Shown piece by piece: positions 37,456-45,545 of a DNA stretch of 64,000 nt. Positions within the stretch are counted from its first letter, which is position 1. Each line of letters begins with the position of its first letter. The position numbers were made by a program, and so were the translations under genes. The notes under the pieces are model-generated. The model did not search any database. It saw only the letters and a program-made list of their open reading frames with translations, and was not told the DNA's origin. Source of the stretch: Streptosporangium amethystogenes. GTDB taxonomy: Bacteria; Actinomycetota; Actinomycetes; Streptosporangiales; Streptosporangiaceae. Where the stretch lies: the NCBI RefSeq assembly GCF_000721075.1, contig NZ_JOEQ01000009.1:124001-188000 (forward strand), in the 5' to 3' direction.

Positions 37456-38514
37456 TTATGGGCTGGTACAGGTGACGGTCGGGGAGCCGCTGGTGCCCGA
37501 GGCGGTGAACCCGAAGGTGGTCGAGCCTCCGGCGGCTATCGTGCGGTTCCAGTCGGCGTTCTTGGCCGTGACCGTGGACCCCGATGTGGTGTGCGTGCCG
37601 TTCCACAGGCTGTTTATGGTGCTGCCGCTGCCGAGCGTCCACGTCGCGGTCCAGCCGTTGATGGCGGCGGAACCCGGGTTGCTCACGGTCACCTCGGCCT
37701 GGAAGCCGCCCGACCAGGAGCTGACGGTCTTGTAGGAGGCGGTGCACGCGGCGTTCCCCGGCGGCGGTGTCGTGGTCGGCGTCACGGTCGGCTGGGGGGT
37801 GGAGCCCGTCCGGCCGACGCCGGTCACCTCGCCGTTGCCGCCGTCGAAGACCACGTCGGAGCAGTTGTAGAACGTCTCGGCACTGTCGGAGCGCTTCCAC
37901 ACCGAATAGATGATGTGGCGGCCCGTCTTGTTCGAGGGCAGTGTGGCGTTCCAGTAGTAGTGGGCGTCGTTGGTGCCCGGCGAGCCGACGCTCTGCGGGT
38001 GGTCGGCGGTGTGGAAGGGCGTGCTCTCCAGGTCACCCCAGGTCAGTGCCCGGTTGGGGTTCCAGCCGTCCTTGGTGATGTAGAGGTAGAACCAGCCGGG
38101 GTGGGCGGCCCACTTGTTGTACTTGAACTGGATCTGCGCGCCCGAGGTCAGGTGCGTCACCGGCCAGTCGGCGCTCGGCAGGTCATACCCGCTGTAGCCG
38201 GGGTTGCCGCCGCTGCACGCCTGTCCGTCCGGGATGAACCCCTGGGTCCGCCCGGCGCCGTCGGAGCGCAGCACACTGAACCAGTTGTAGAGCGAGTTGG
38301 CCCCGCTCTGGGCCACCGCCGCCGAGCAGGCCGGGTTGATGGGCACGATGTTCCCCTGCGGGGACAGGCCGTCCTGCCAGCAGAAAAAGGTCCGGCTGCC
38401 AGGCGTCATCATGGCGCCGTGCGCCGAGGCCGACTGGGGAATGAGGACGACGGCGAGCAGTGCGGTCATTAATGTGGCCACACTGGCGACAGCCATACTT
38501 CGCCATTTACTCAC
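37456..38514 (-). CDS. Lytic polysaccharide monooxygenase (AA10) with C-terminal CBM2
   Basis: 352 residues from GTG 38514 behind GGGAGGG. The signal peptide ends at SASA, leaving His as the mature N-terminus (HGAMMTPGSRTF), the first half of the copper histidine brace. The second His is in NKWAAHPGWFYLYI. Other family landmarks are NPACSAAV, SDWPVTHLTSGA, GTNDAHYYWN and NCSDVVFDGG. The order matches the cellulose-active CelS2 type rather than short chitin-active enzymes. A Pro/Thr linker leads to a CBM2 (about 255-352) bounded by cysteines. It oxidatively cleaves crystalline cellulose outside the cell. Confidence 0.93.
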   Translation of the reverse strand: MSKWRSMAVASVATLMTALLAVVLIPQSASAHGAMMTPGSRTFFCWQDGLSPQGNIVPINPACSAAVAQSGANSLYNWFSVLRSDGAGRTQGFIPDGQACSGGNPGYSGYDLPSADWPVTHLTSGAQIQFKYNKWAAHPGWFYLYITKDGWNPNRALTWGDLESTPFHTADHPQSVGSPGTNDAHYYWNATLPSNKTGRHIIYSVWKRSDSAETFYNCSDVVFDGGNGEVTGVGRTGSTPQPTVTPTTTPPPGNAACTASYKTVSSWSGGFQAEVTVSNPGSAAINGWTATWTLGSGSTINSLWNGTHTTSGSTVTAKNADWNRTIAAGGSTTFGFTASGTSGSPTVTCTSP

Positions 38515-38829
38515 AGCATTACCCTCCCTTTCGAGGGGTGACGAGTAGATGATCAATGGCGGTGAGGCGCTCACGCGAGACGGACTCTAGGTCGTCGATC
38601 CAGGGGTGTAAACGAAGTGCCTTTCCCGGGGTCGGATAAGAGGATGTCGTGGCAGGTCGGAGGGGTTGAGGGCGGTTTTGCGAGATGAAAGGTTCACAGC
38701 CTGAGCATGTTCCGTCGAGGTTTTCACGCGAGGGCTTCCGGTGGCGTGGGGAATGCCACGCGAAAAACGTCAAGACCGGCCGGAACGATGTTCCGGCCGG
38801 TCTTGACGGCGATGACGGACCCGGTGTGA
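38515..38829. other. 315-base stretch upstream of the LPMO gene
   Basis: It should hold the LPMO promoter. The part near 38769-38807 is the terminator of the acetyltransferase gene. I see no gene here, and no CebR-like palindrome. Confidence 0.5.
38769..38807 (-). terminator. Rho-independent terminator of the GNAT gene
   Basis: A perfect 18-bp stem (38769-38786 with 38790-38807) and a 3-nt loop are followed on the minus strand by GTTTTTCG. This is the best textbook terminator in the window. Confidence 0.88.
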
Positions 38830-39312
38830 CTACCGCTTTCTCTCCGTCGCGGCGAGCTTCTCCAGCGCGGGGCCCGCGAGCCGGTACCTGTCCCACTCGT
38901 CCTGTGGTTCCGCGCCGAGCGACCGGTAGAAGTCGATGGCGGGGGCGTTCCAGTCGAGCACCGACCACTCGAACCGGTCGTAGCCGCGCTCCACGCAGAT
39001 GCGGGCCAGTTCGGTGAGCAGTTCCCTGCCGTACCCGCCACGCCGGTGCTCGGGGCGGACGAAGAGATCTTCGAGGTAGACCCCGTGCGTGCCGGTCCAG
39101 GTCGAGTAGGAGACGAACCAGATCGCGAACCCCGTGGTGCTGTCCCCGTCGGTGGCCATATGGCAGAACACGCTGGGGGAGGGACGGAAAAGCGCCTCAC
39201 GGAGCAGGTCCGGGGTGTTCTTGACCTGATCCGGGGCCTTCTCGTACTCCGCGAGGCCGTGGATCATGTCGATGATCATCGGAATGTCATCCGGTGTTGC
39301 GGGGCGAATCAT
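38830..39312 (-). CDS. GNAT family N-acetyltransferase (SSAT-like)
   Basis: 160 residues from ATG 39312. Motif A, the acetyl-CoA pyrophosphate loop, is VYLEDLFVRPEHRRGGYGRELL. The C-terminal NAPAIDFYRSLGAEPQDEW is the tail typical of spermidine/spermine and diamine N-acetyltransferases. The N-terminal IRPATPDDIPMIIDMIHGLAEYE matches the same branch. It probably acetylates a polyamine or small amine; the substrate cannot be fixed. It is followed by a strong terminator and has no operon partner. Confidence 0.85.
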   Translation of the reverse strand: MIRPATPDDIPMIIDMIHGLAEYEKAPDQVKNTPDLLREALFRPSPSVFCHMATDGDSTTGFAIWFVSYSTWTGTHGVYLEDLFVRPEHRRGGYGRELLTELARICVERGYDRFEWSVLDWNAPAIDFYRSLGAEPQDEWDRYRLAGPALEKLAATERKR

Positions 39313-39468
39313 GCTCGCAGTCTAGGTGCGGGGTGCGGAGGGACCGCGCCAGCAAAGCGGATTTTTGGTAATAAAACATGACATATGTGGCGGTGTAGCT
39401 GTGTGAGCGGCTCCTCCCGTAAGTTGGCTGCTGATCGAAGTGCGGGTTGTTGAGAGAGGCGGGTCACC

Positions 39469-39687
39469 ATGTCGACAGAGCCCACGGAGGAGCGGTTGGC
39501 GGAACTCAGGCAGGCGTTCGCGGCCATCGATGCCGACGGTGACGGATTCATCACGGAGGCGGAGTTCCGCGGGCACTTCCCTGACCTGCCCGCGGAGGCC
39601 ATCGGGTCGCTGAACCGGGTCGCTGACTCCGACGGCGACGGCCGTTTCTCGTTTGAGGAGTTCGTCCGCCTGGTCTACCGCGACTGA
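39469..39687 (+). CDS. Small EF-hand calcium-binding protein
   Basis: 72 residues from ATG 39469. It has two complete EF-hand loops: DADGDGFITEAE near residue 22 and DSDGDGRFSFEE near residue 53, each with Asp at positions 1, 3 and 5 and Glu at 12. There is no signal peptide. It resembles the small cytosolic calmodulin-like proteins (CalD/CabD type) of filamentous actinomycetes that buffer or sense calcium. It stands alone, with a terminator hairpin 7 bases after the stop. Confidence 0.9.
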   Translation: MSTEPTEERLAELRQAFAAIDADGDGFITEAEFRGHFPDLPAEAIGSLNRVADSDGDGRFSFEEFVRLVYRD

Positions 39688-39693
39688 TCCGCC

Positions 39694-39719
39694 CGCCCGC
39701 TCTTCTCGGAGAGCGGGCG
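39694..39719 (+). terminator. Terminator of the EF-hand gene
   Basis: A perfect 10-bp stem (39694-39703 with 39710-39719) and a 6-nt loop sit between convergent genes. Confidence 0.72.
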
Positions 39720-39740
39720 TGCCCGGCTCCACGGGGCCGA

Positions 39741-40109
39741 TCACCGGGAGACGATGACGCTCCCACCGGAGAGTTCACGCACCGACTCCTCGACCGTGGG
39801 GGCGATGGGAAACGCGTCTCGCAGTTTGGTCAGATCGAGCAGGCGGCCGAGGAATCCATGCACGCCGACGAGACGCAGCCAGCCCTTCCGTTCGTAGGCA
39901 CGCCGCAGGCTCGTCAGCAGCACCCAGATGCCCGTGGAGTCGCAGAATTCCAGCCCCGTCGTGTCGACGACCAGGCAGACATGGCCCCGCCTCATGAACT
40001 CCGCGATCCTCTCCTCCAGCAGCGGAGCCGATGATTTGTCCAGATCGCCGACCAGGGTCACTACGGAGAACTGCGGACGCGCGTCCACGGTGACGGAAAG
40101 CCGAGTCAT
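39741..40109 (-). CDS. STAS-domain anti-sigma-factor antagonist-like protein, third copy
   Basis: 122 residues from ATG 40109, with GCGGGGCG just upstream. The core CLVVDTTGLEFCDSTGIWVLL carries the phospho-acceptor serine in DST. It is diverged from both STAS proteins near 19 kb. No kinase or sigma gene is adjacent, so it is also an orphan. A palindrome at 40168-40184 lies about 60 bases upstream. Confidence 0.85.
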   Translation of the reverse strand: MTRLSVTVDARPQFSVVTLVGDLDKSSAPLLEERIAEFMRRGHVCLVVDTTGLEFCDSTGIWVLLTSLRRAYERKGWLRLVGVHGFLGRLLDLTKLRDAFPIAPTVEESVRELSGGSVIVSR

Positions 40110-40167
40110 ATCGCCCCGCTGTCTACGGCAGTTGGAGACAGCGCCCTGTCGGGAGCCGTGCAAGGAC

Positions 40168-40184
40168 TGGTGCCATTGACACCA
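40168..40184. promoter_or_regulatory. Palindrome TGGTGCCA-T-TGACACCA
   Basis: It lies between the divergent STAS and acetate kinase genes. The same two 8-base arms occur at 853-871 with a 3-base spacer, which suggests a shared DNA-binding protein. Confidence 0.35.
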
Positions 40185-40315
40185 CCGTACGCCCGTGGCT
40201 TGTGACAGTTCAACGGGTGACTGTGAACCGCCGGATGTCAGGACGGCGCCCGACGCGAAGTGGACCGGCTCGGGAGGTGTCGTTTGCCCGTCCCGCTCCC
40301 GGGCAGGCCGGGAAA

Positions 40316-41428
40316 ATGGGAACCACCGGCCTGGCAGTGCTCACCGTCAACGCGGGATCGTCGAGCCTCCAGCTTCACCTGGTCCGCGACGGCGAGGTCC
40401 TGCGCACCGAGCACAGTGAGCGGAGTCCCGACACCGGGTCGGCGGAGCGGACGATCGGGGACTTCCTCGCGGACGCCCCGGACGGCGACCTCGCCGCGGT
40501 CGGCCACCGGCTGGTACACGGCGGCGAGGCCGTACGGAGGCCGACGGTCGTCGATGACGACGTGCTGGACGCGGTGGGAAAGTACGCGGACCTGGCCCCG
40601 CTGCACGTGCCGCCCGCGCTCGCGCTCGTCGAGGCCGCCCGGCGCCGGCTGCCCGGCGTTCCGCATGTGCTCTGCCCCGACACCGCCTTCCACGCCGCGC
40701 TCCCGGACCGCGCCGCCACCTACGCGCTGCCCGCGCAGTGGCGGAGCCGGTACGGCCTGCGCCGTTACGGCTTCCACGGCCTGTCCTACGCCTGGGCGCT
40801 GGGGCGGGCCGCGGAACTGCTTGACCGGCCCGTTCGCGCACTCCAGGTCGTCCTGACCCACCTCGGCGGAGGCTCCTCGGTGTGCGCGGTGCGCGAGGGC
40901 CGCAGCGTGGACACCTCGATGGGCTTCACCCCGCTGGAGGGAGTGCCGATGAGCACGCGTTCGGGGAGTGTCGACCCCGGCATGCTGCTCTGGCTGCTGT
41001 CCGATTCCCGGCTCACGCTCGACGAACTGCGCGACGGCCTGGAACACCGGTCGGGGCTGCTCGGACTCTCGGACGGGAAGTCGGGCGACACCCGGGAACT
41101 GGTCGCCTCCGGCGACCCCGCCGCGGCCCTGGCCCTGGAGGTGTTCGCGTACCGGGTGAGCCGGGAGATCGCCGCGGCCACGACGAGCCTGGACCGGCTG
41201 GACGCGCTCGTCTTCACCGGGGAGATCGGCTGGGATCAGCCGGAGGTCCGCGAAGCCGTCTGCCGCGGGCTCGCGCTGCTCGGGGTCGAGCCGCCCGCCC
41301 GCACCGACCTTGACGTAGACGGGATGGTCAGCGCACCCGGTGCGGCCGTGCCCGTACTGGGGATCCGCCCGAGAGAGGAGCTTCAACTCGCCCGCGACAC
41401 CCTCGGCGTGCTCGGCGGTCATCCGTGA
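40316..41428 (+). CDS. ackA: Acetate kinase
   Basis: 370 residues from ATG 40316 (MGTTGLAVLTVNAGSSS), where homology starts; the frame runs upstream to 40202 without family character. Key elements are VNAGSSSLQLHL, HRLVHGGEAVRRP (arginine), LCPDTAFHAALP (catalytic Asp), HLGGGSSVCAVREGRSVDTSMG, and REELQLARDT with the metal-binding Glu. It interconverts acetate plus ATP and acetyl phosphate. The usual partner phosphotransacetylase is not adjacent, and phosphoketolase is also absent. It is slightly shorter than the common 400 residues. Residues 332-340 read TGEIGWDQPE in place of the usual GIGENS loop. Confidence 0.86.
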   Translation: MGTTGLAVLTVNAGSSSLQLHLVRDGEVLRTEHSERSPDTGSAERTIGDFLADAPDGDLAAVGHRLVHGGEAVRRPTVVDDDVLDAVGKYADLAPLHVPPALALVEAARRRLPGVPHVLCPDTAFHAALPDRAATYALPAQWRSRYGLRRYGFHGLSYAWALGRAAELLDRPVRALQVVLTHLGGGSSVCAVREGRSVDTSMGFTPLEGVPMSTRSGSVDPGMLLWLLSDSRLTLDELRDGLEHRSGLLGLSDGKSGDTRELVASGDPAAALALEVFAYRVSREIAAATTSLDRLDALVFTGEIGWDQPEVREAVCRGLALLGVEPPARTDLDVDGMVSAPGAAVPVLGIRPREELQLARDTLGVLGGHP

Positions 41429-41525
41429 GAACCCGGTCACCGTCCGCGGGCGGAGCGGCCTGCCTTTTCGCGCCCTCGCGGGGACGGGAAGGGGCAGGTC
41501 GCCCCGATGATCGCGGAGACGGCGC

Positions 41526-41555
41526 AACGGTCCGTCCCATGAGCGGGACTCCGTT
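41526..41555. terminator. Interrupted hairpin between convergent ackA and CBM48-like genes
   Basis: Two 5-bp perfect blocks (41526-41530 with 41551-41555, 41534-41538 with 41545-41549) are separated by a small internal loop. Confidence 0.4.
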
Positions 41556-41575
41556 ACATGCGTGGTTGCCAGACC

Positions 41576-41968
41576 TTACGAGGCGGATACCGAGTTCGTG
41601 ACCGGCTGCCCCGCCGTGAGCGTCTGCCGCATCGGCTTGCCGACACTGGGCGCCGAGGTGATTCCTTCCGGCGCCTCCTGGACGTCCACCGGGTTGATCC
41701 GGCCACCGTGCTCGTCGTGATGATCGGCGTCGGCGTCGTCGAACCACACGCCGCCGTCCGCGAGATAGCGGAAACGGATGGGCTGCCGTGCGGGGACGGT
41801 CAGGCTCACCTGGTAGGTGCCGTTCTCCTTGCGTTGCATGGGGTGGGCGTAGGGGTCCCAGCCGTTGAAGTCGCCGACCAGTGAAACCCCTCCCCTGGCC
41901 GGGCCCTCCGCTATGGTGAAAGTCAGCTTGACCTGGCCGTTCTTGGTCGGCTTACCGCGCTTGATCAC
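41576..41968 (-). CDS. CBM48/isoamylase early-set domain protein
   Basis: 130 residues from GTG 41968 behind AGGAGG at 6-base spacing. The single domain VSLVGDFNGWDPYAHPMQRK, RFRYLADGGVWFDD and GGRINPVD is the glycogen-binding early-set module found in AMPK beta subunits and at the front of glycogen-branching enzymes. No catalytic domain is attached. It probably binds glycogen or a similar alpha-glucan in the cytoplasm. No glycogen genes adjoin it. A linker of about 30 Ser/Thr/Pro-rich residues ends the chain. Confidence 0.82.
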   Translation of the reverse strand: MIKRGKPTKNGQVKLTFTIAEGPARGGVSLVGDFNGWDPYAHPMQRKENGTYQVSLTVPARQPIRFRYLADGGVWFDDADADHHDEHGGRINPVDVQEAPEGITSAPSVGKPMRQTLTAGQPVTNSVSAS

Positions 41969-42262
41969 TGAAATCCTCCTGACATCGCTGTCTCCGTGCG
42001 TAACGTGCCGTGATCTCGGTTGCGGAAAGACGTGAAGATCACGCCAACTACCGGGTCACGCCGACAGGGACGTGGCGCGACCGGGAGGCCGACGCTCGGT
42101 CACGGCCGAGCCGTCGATCCCATATGGATCGTTACCGCCCGTAGCGGCAGGACAACCCGGGCAAGCCGACTTTTGATCGGCATCACGTCCGACCTTGACC
42201 CGGGCATGGCTGTCGGCCGATCCACGGTCGGAGACAGGTCGGGTGTCGGCCAGGATGGTGGA

Positions 42263-42892
42263 GTGGACATAACGCCGATCTCTCCGTCGTCACTGGTGGA
42301 GGAAGTCGCGGACCGGGTGGACGCGGAGCCCCGCGACTCCTGGGTGCGCGTCGCGCTCGACGGAGCACCGGCGGCCCGGCCCGGGGATCTCGCCGACGCG
42401 CTGGTCGACCCGCTCCGGCTCCGCGGCCGGGAGGTGCTCCGTGTCCTCTCCGCCGACTTCCTGCGTCCGGCCTCGCTCCGTTTCGAGTACGGCAGGACCG
42501 ATCCTGACTCCTTCTACACCGACTGGTTCGACTACAAAGGGCTGGCCCGCGAGGTTCTGGGGCCGCTCGCTCCCGGCCGGTCGGGGAAGGTGCTGCCCAC
42601 GTTGTGGGACAGCACGATCGATCGGGCCACCCGCGCCCCCTACGTCACCGTCGCCCCAGGTGGGGTGCTGCTGCTGGCCGGTCCCCTGCTGCTGGGCAGG
42701 GGACTGCCGTTCGACCTGACCGTGCACCTGAGGCTCTCGCCGGGCGCGCTCGCCCGGCGCACCCCGGACGAGGAGCGCTGGACGCTGCCCGCCTACGCGC
42801 GCTACGAGGCGGAGGTCGCGCCGGGGCGGGTCGCCGACCTGGTCGTCCGCGTCGACGACCCGAGACATCCGGCACTGGTCACAGCGCCGTGA
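42263..42892 (+). CDS. Uridine-kinase-like protein with degenerate P-loop
   Basis: 209 residues from GTG 42263. The overall layout (DALVDPLRLRGREVLRVLSADFLRPASLRFEYG, in two parts, then WDSTIDRATRAPYVTV and LLLAGPLLLGRGLPFDLTVHL) matches actinobacterial proteins annotated as uridine kinase. The position of the Walker A loop reads VALDGAPAARPGD, without the GxGKS/T lysine, so ATP binding in the usual way is doubtful. It may be a catalytically altered or inactive homologue. It stands alone and ends at a hairpin. Confidence 0.65.
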   Translation: MDITPISPSSLVEEVADRVDAEPRDSWVRVALDGAPAARPGDLADALVDPLRLRGREVLRVLSADFLRPASLRFEYGRTDPDSFYTDWFDYKGLAREVLGPLAPGRSGKVLPTLWDSTIDRATRAPYVTVAPGGVLLLAGPLLLGRGLPFDLTVHLRLSPGALARRTPDEERWTLPAYARYEAEVAPGRVADLVVRVDDPRHPALVTAP

Positions 42893-42932
42893 CCCGTCCT
42901 CCGGCGGGCGGAGCGGGAATGAGGACCGGGCA

Positions 42933-42972
42933 CGAAGGCGGGGCGCGTCCTGGTGGACACGCCCCGCCTTCG
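42933..42972 (+). terminator. Terminator after the uridine-kinase-like gene
   Basis: An 18-bp stem with one mismatch (42933-42950 with 42955-42972) and a TGGT loop lie 41 bases past the stop codon. Confidence 0.75.
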
Positions 42973-43106
42973 ATCATCCAACGGCACGGTCTGGTGATGC
43001 CTCGCCGCGTTGCCGTCGGTCACCGCGGCACACCGCGACTCCCTCCGCCGCCCCGCGAGGCGCCACCTGACCGATCCTCGCCACGGCAAGACCCGCGGGA
43101 CAGGAC

Positions 43107-43400
43107 CTAGACACCCGCGCGCGAGGGCATTCTGCCCTCGGAATACGTGCCGTGCAGCATCTCCTGCTCCGCCGGCCGCATCTCGTCGCGGGTCTCCTCC
43201 ATGCGCAGCGCGATCCCGATCCCGAAGAAGGTGGGTGCCCACTCACCGATGAAGATCCCCCACCGGTCCGCCCGGTCGATGCCCGCCTTCTCCGCCGAGC
43301 TCGATGCCAGCCACGCCGCGAAGGACAGGCCGACCGAGGCGATTCCGGCGATGTACATCGCGTTGGACTTCACGCCCATTTTGTGAAGCGTACTGATCAT
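43107..43400 (-). CDS. Small membrane protein, two predicted spans
   Basis: 97 residues from ATG 43400 behind AGGGGG. Two hydrophobic stretches (MYIAGIASVGLSFAAWLAS and WGIFIGEWAPTFFGIGIAL) flank a charged loop. Its C-terminal 30 residues are acidic and basic and probably cytoplasmic. No family is recognised. A 6-bp inverted repeat (TGGTTA at 43430-43435 and TAACCA at 43453-43458) lies 30-58 bases upstream and may mark its promoter. Confidence 0.7.
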   Translation of the reverse strand: MISTLHKMGVKSNAMYIAGIASVGLSFAAWLASSSAEKAGIDRADRWGIFIGEWAPTFFGIGIALRMEETRDEMRPAEQEMLHGTYSEGRMPSRAGV

Positions 43401-43512
43401 TTCATCCCCCTGATGGTGGTTCGCTGTTATGGTTACCCTGGGAAATCAGAGATAACCAAATGTGACGAACCGCAGGCAGAGGTCTCTTATCGCCAGGGCC
43501 CCGTCGTGCCGT

Positions 43513-43725
43513 TCACTCCTTGCCGAGGCGCTTGAGGAGGTCTTCGCGCCTGGCATCGAGCTCGCTGACGAGGATCTCCTGCTCGTCGGCCTGGTTGATC
43601 ATCATTGATCGTTCGACGGGGTCGGTGGGGCCGAGCTCTCCGACCTGCCTGCGCATCTCGGTGACCTCGTTACGCAGTCTCTCCAGATCCTCTTCGACCT
43701 GCCGCAGTTCTTCCTGAAGGCTCAT
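43513..43725 (-). CDS. Short coiled-coil protein
   Basis: 70 residues from ATG 43725. Nearly the whole chain is heptad-like and rich in Glu, Leu and Arg (EELRQVEEDLERLRNEV; ELDARREDLLKRLGKE), predicting a helical hairpin or dimeric coiled coil broken by GPTDPVERS. There is no signal peptide. Related short coiled-coil proteins are common and uncharacterised in actinomycetes. It precedes the small membrane protein on the same strand (112 bases). Confidence 0.65.
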   Translation of the reverse strand: MSLQEELRQVEEDLERLRNEVTEMRRQVGELGPTDPVERSMMINQADEQEILVSELDARREDLLKRLGKE

Positions 43726-43851
43726 CTGCTGTCCATACCCCTGCTTTCGGCCTCGACTCCCGGCCGTGTCCGTCTTCGCCGGGCCCACCGCTCCGATCTC
43801 GCGCCCGCCCGGTGACGGGAACCTGACCGGTCCGGCCGGTGTACCTCCCGC

Positions 43852-44514
43852 ATGAGACGAATCCTTATCCTCCTGGCGTTCATCGTCCCCCTGCTGACCC
43901 TGGCCGCACCGGCGCGGGCCGGAGGCTGGGCGATCACCGTGATGGACCCGGTTCCCGCGAAGACGGACCCGGACACGACGTACACGCTCGGCTTCTGGCT
44001 GCTTCAGCACGGCACCCACCCGTACCTGGGCGACGACCTGGGCGAGGTCGCGCTGAGGTTCACGGACGGGAAGAAGAGCCTCAAGTTCGTCGGGGTGGAG
44101 TTGACGGAGCCCGCCCACTACGCCGCCGCGATCTCGCTGCCTAAGGGAACATGGGAGGTGGAGGCCATCCAGGGCTGGTTCGCGCCCTACCGGATCGGCA
44201 CCCTCAGCGTGCCGGGAGGGCTGGAGATCGCCCCGGTTCCCAGCGAGTTCAGGCAGTCGATCGCCGGCCAGCCGCCGCAGGAGCACTGGGGGGCGATCCG
44301 GCCGCCGGCCGTCCCCCTGGGCGATCTCGTCTCCGGCACTCCGGCCACGCCCGCCGCCACCCCGGCGGCGGCGCCCGCGGGGGGTCCAGCCGCCGGTATG
44401 ACCACCGTGGCGGTCGTGGAGCGCGGCTCCTGGTGGCGGCCCTCGTACCTGGTCGCGGGGCTCCTGGGGGTCACCGCCCTCGCGGCGCTGGTCTACCGGG
44501 TGCGGCGGCGCTGA
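43852..44514 (+). CDS. Secreted protein with C-terminal membrane anchor
   Basis: 220 residues from ATG 43852. Signal peptide MRRILILLAFIVPLLTLAAPARA is followed by an extracellular domain of about 120 residues (DTTYTLGFWLLQHGTHPYLGDD; LPKGTWEVEAIQGWFAPY). Then come an Ala/Pro-rich linker, a membrane span (SYLVAGLLGVTALAALVY) and a short basic tail. The beta-rich ectodomain with HGTHPY resembles FixH-like or copper-related secreted domains only loosely. No function is assigned. No ribosome binding site is obvious. Confidence 0.7.
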   Translation: MRRILILLAFIVPLLTLAAPARAGGWAITVMDPVPAKTDPDTTYTLGFWLLQHGTHPYLGDDLGEVALRFTDGKKSLKFVGVELTEPAHYAAAISLPKGTWEVEAIQGWFAPYRIGTLSVPGGLEIAPVPSEFRQSIAGQPPQEHWGAIRPPAVPLGDLVSGTPATPAATPAAAPAGGPAAGMTTVAVVERGSWWRPSYLVAGLLGVTALAALVYRVRRR

Positions 44515-44590
44515 CGGTCGCGTTCTCCGTAGCCGCCCTCACGGGCAGGCGGGGTGTCGAGGACCGTGCCCCGCGGCCCTTCGGTGGGGG

Positions 44591-44618
44591 AGCCCGTGGC
44601 ACCGGGGCGCCACGGGCT
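44591..44618. terminator. Hairpin between convergent genes
   Basis: A perfect 10-bp stem (44591-44600 with 44609-44618) has an 8-nt loop. It serves the anchored-protein gene, the PepSY gene, or both. Confidence 0.7.
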
Positions 44619-44626
44619 TCTCACGC

Positions 44627-45046
44627 TCAGTCATCGTCGTGGTCGTCCTTGTCGTCCTTGTCGTCGGTGGTGCTGTCGTCGGCGTCCACGGCCTCCTGGT
44701 CCTGCTCCAGGATCGCGCCGGTGGTGGCGTCGACGTCGAAGTCGTACTCGACATCGCCTTCGCGGAGTTCGACCTCCCAGTTGGCGGGAGTCTCGTCGCC
44801 GTCGAACTCGACCTCGACGAGCTTGGCGCCGGGCACCTTCTCCTGGGCGATCCTGACGGCCTCGTCCCGCGAGATCTTGGCCTCCGCCTCGCCGGGCGCG
44901 GGGGTGCTCTCGGTGTCGGGCGTCGTCGCGGTGTCGCTGGGGGCAGGGGTGGGGGTCAGGGTTCCGGCGGAGGCGACCGCGCCGCCTCCGGCGATGACGG
45001 CGAGAAGTCCGGTGGCGGCGATGGTGAGTTTCGTAATGTTTCGCAT
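44627..45046 (-). CDS. Secreted PepSY-domain protein
   Basis: 139 residues from ATG 45046 with CGGGGAC upstream. A signal peptide (KLTIAATGLLAVIAGGGAVASAG) is followed by a Thr/Pro-rich linker, then one PepSY unit at about 68-120: ISRDEAVRIAQEKVPGAK, WEVELREGDVEYDFDVDATTG. PepSY domains often inhibit peptidases or act as ligand-binding modules outside the cell. The final 25 residues are almost all Asp and Lys, a highly acidic tail that may bind cations. No peptidase is adjacent. Confidence 0.83.
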   Translation of the reverse strand: MRNITKLTIAATGLLAVIAGGGAVASAGTLTPTPAPSDTATTPDTESTPAPGEAEAKISRDEAVRIAQEKVPGAKLVEVEFDGDETPANWEVELREGDVEYDFDVDATTGAILEQDQEAVDADDSTTDDKDDKDDHDDD

Positions 45047-45545
45047 GTCCCCGAGCTTGCCCGGCGCCCCATTAGCGGCACGCTGCGCCAACCCTAAAAG
45101 CAGGTTAAGGTCCGCCGGTCGGTTCAGCGCATGGTCCCGTCCGCCGAGAGGGAGAGCAGGCCGAGTTCCTTGCGAGCCGACAGGCCTTGCCGGTCACCGG
45201 GCTGAACCGGCGTGCCGGCCCTGTGTCGAGCGCCGCCTCAGCCGGGTGCTGTCGCCGGGGGAGACGAGCGAACCGTGCGACATCGCGCGACATCGTGCGG
45301 GGCATGTTGTCCCGCCGTGGTGCGGCCGGCCGAGGTGTCCCGCACGACGACACCCGCGACCTCGCCTCGGGCAGGTAGCGTCGGCGAGGTTTCGAATACG
45401 GGACCCTGAGTCAGAAAATGGGGTGTAAAAGAAGATTTGTCCAGGTATGCACATGCGATTGCAAGTGCATACCTAGCAGGACTGCGAGATTCGCACCGTA
45501 TATGTGAAACTGTGGCACCGTAGGAAGGTGCGACAGGGAGTCTGC
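45047..45545. other. 499-base gene-free stretch
   Basis: It separates the divergent PepSY and XRE-DUF5753 genes. The part near 45443-45474 holds a strong palindrome. Elsewhere short frames exist on both strands, but none has a ribosome binding site or recognisable protein. Confidence 0.5.
45443..45474. promoter_or_regulatory. 32-bp palindromic operator candidate upstream of the XRE-DUF5753 gene
   Basis: Perfect 10-bp arms AGGTATGCAC (45443-45452) and GTGCATACCT (45465-45474) flank a partly symmetric 12-base centre. It lies 72 bases before the start codon at 45546. Confidence 0.5.
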
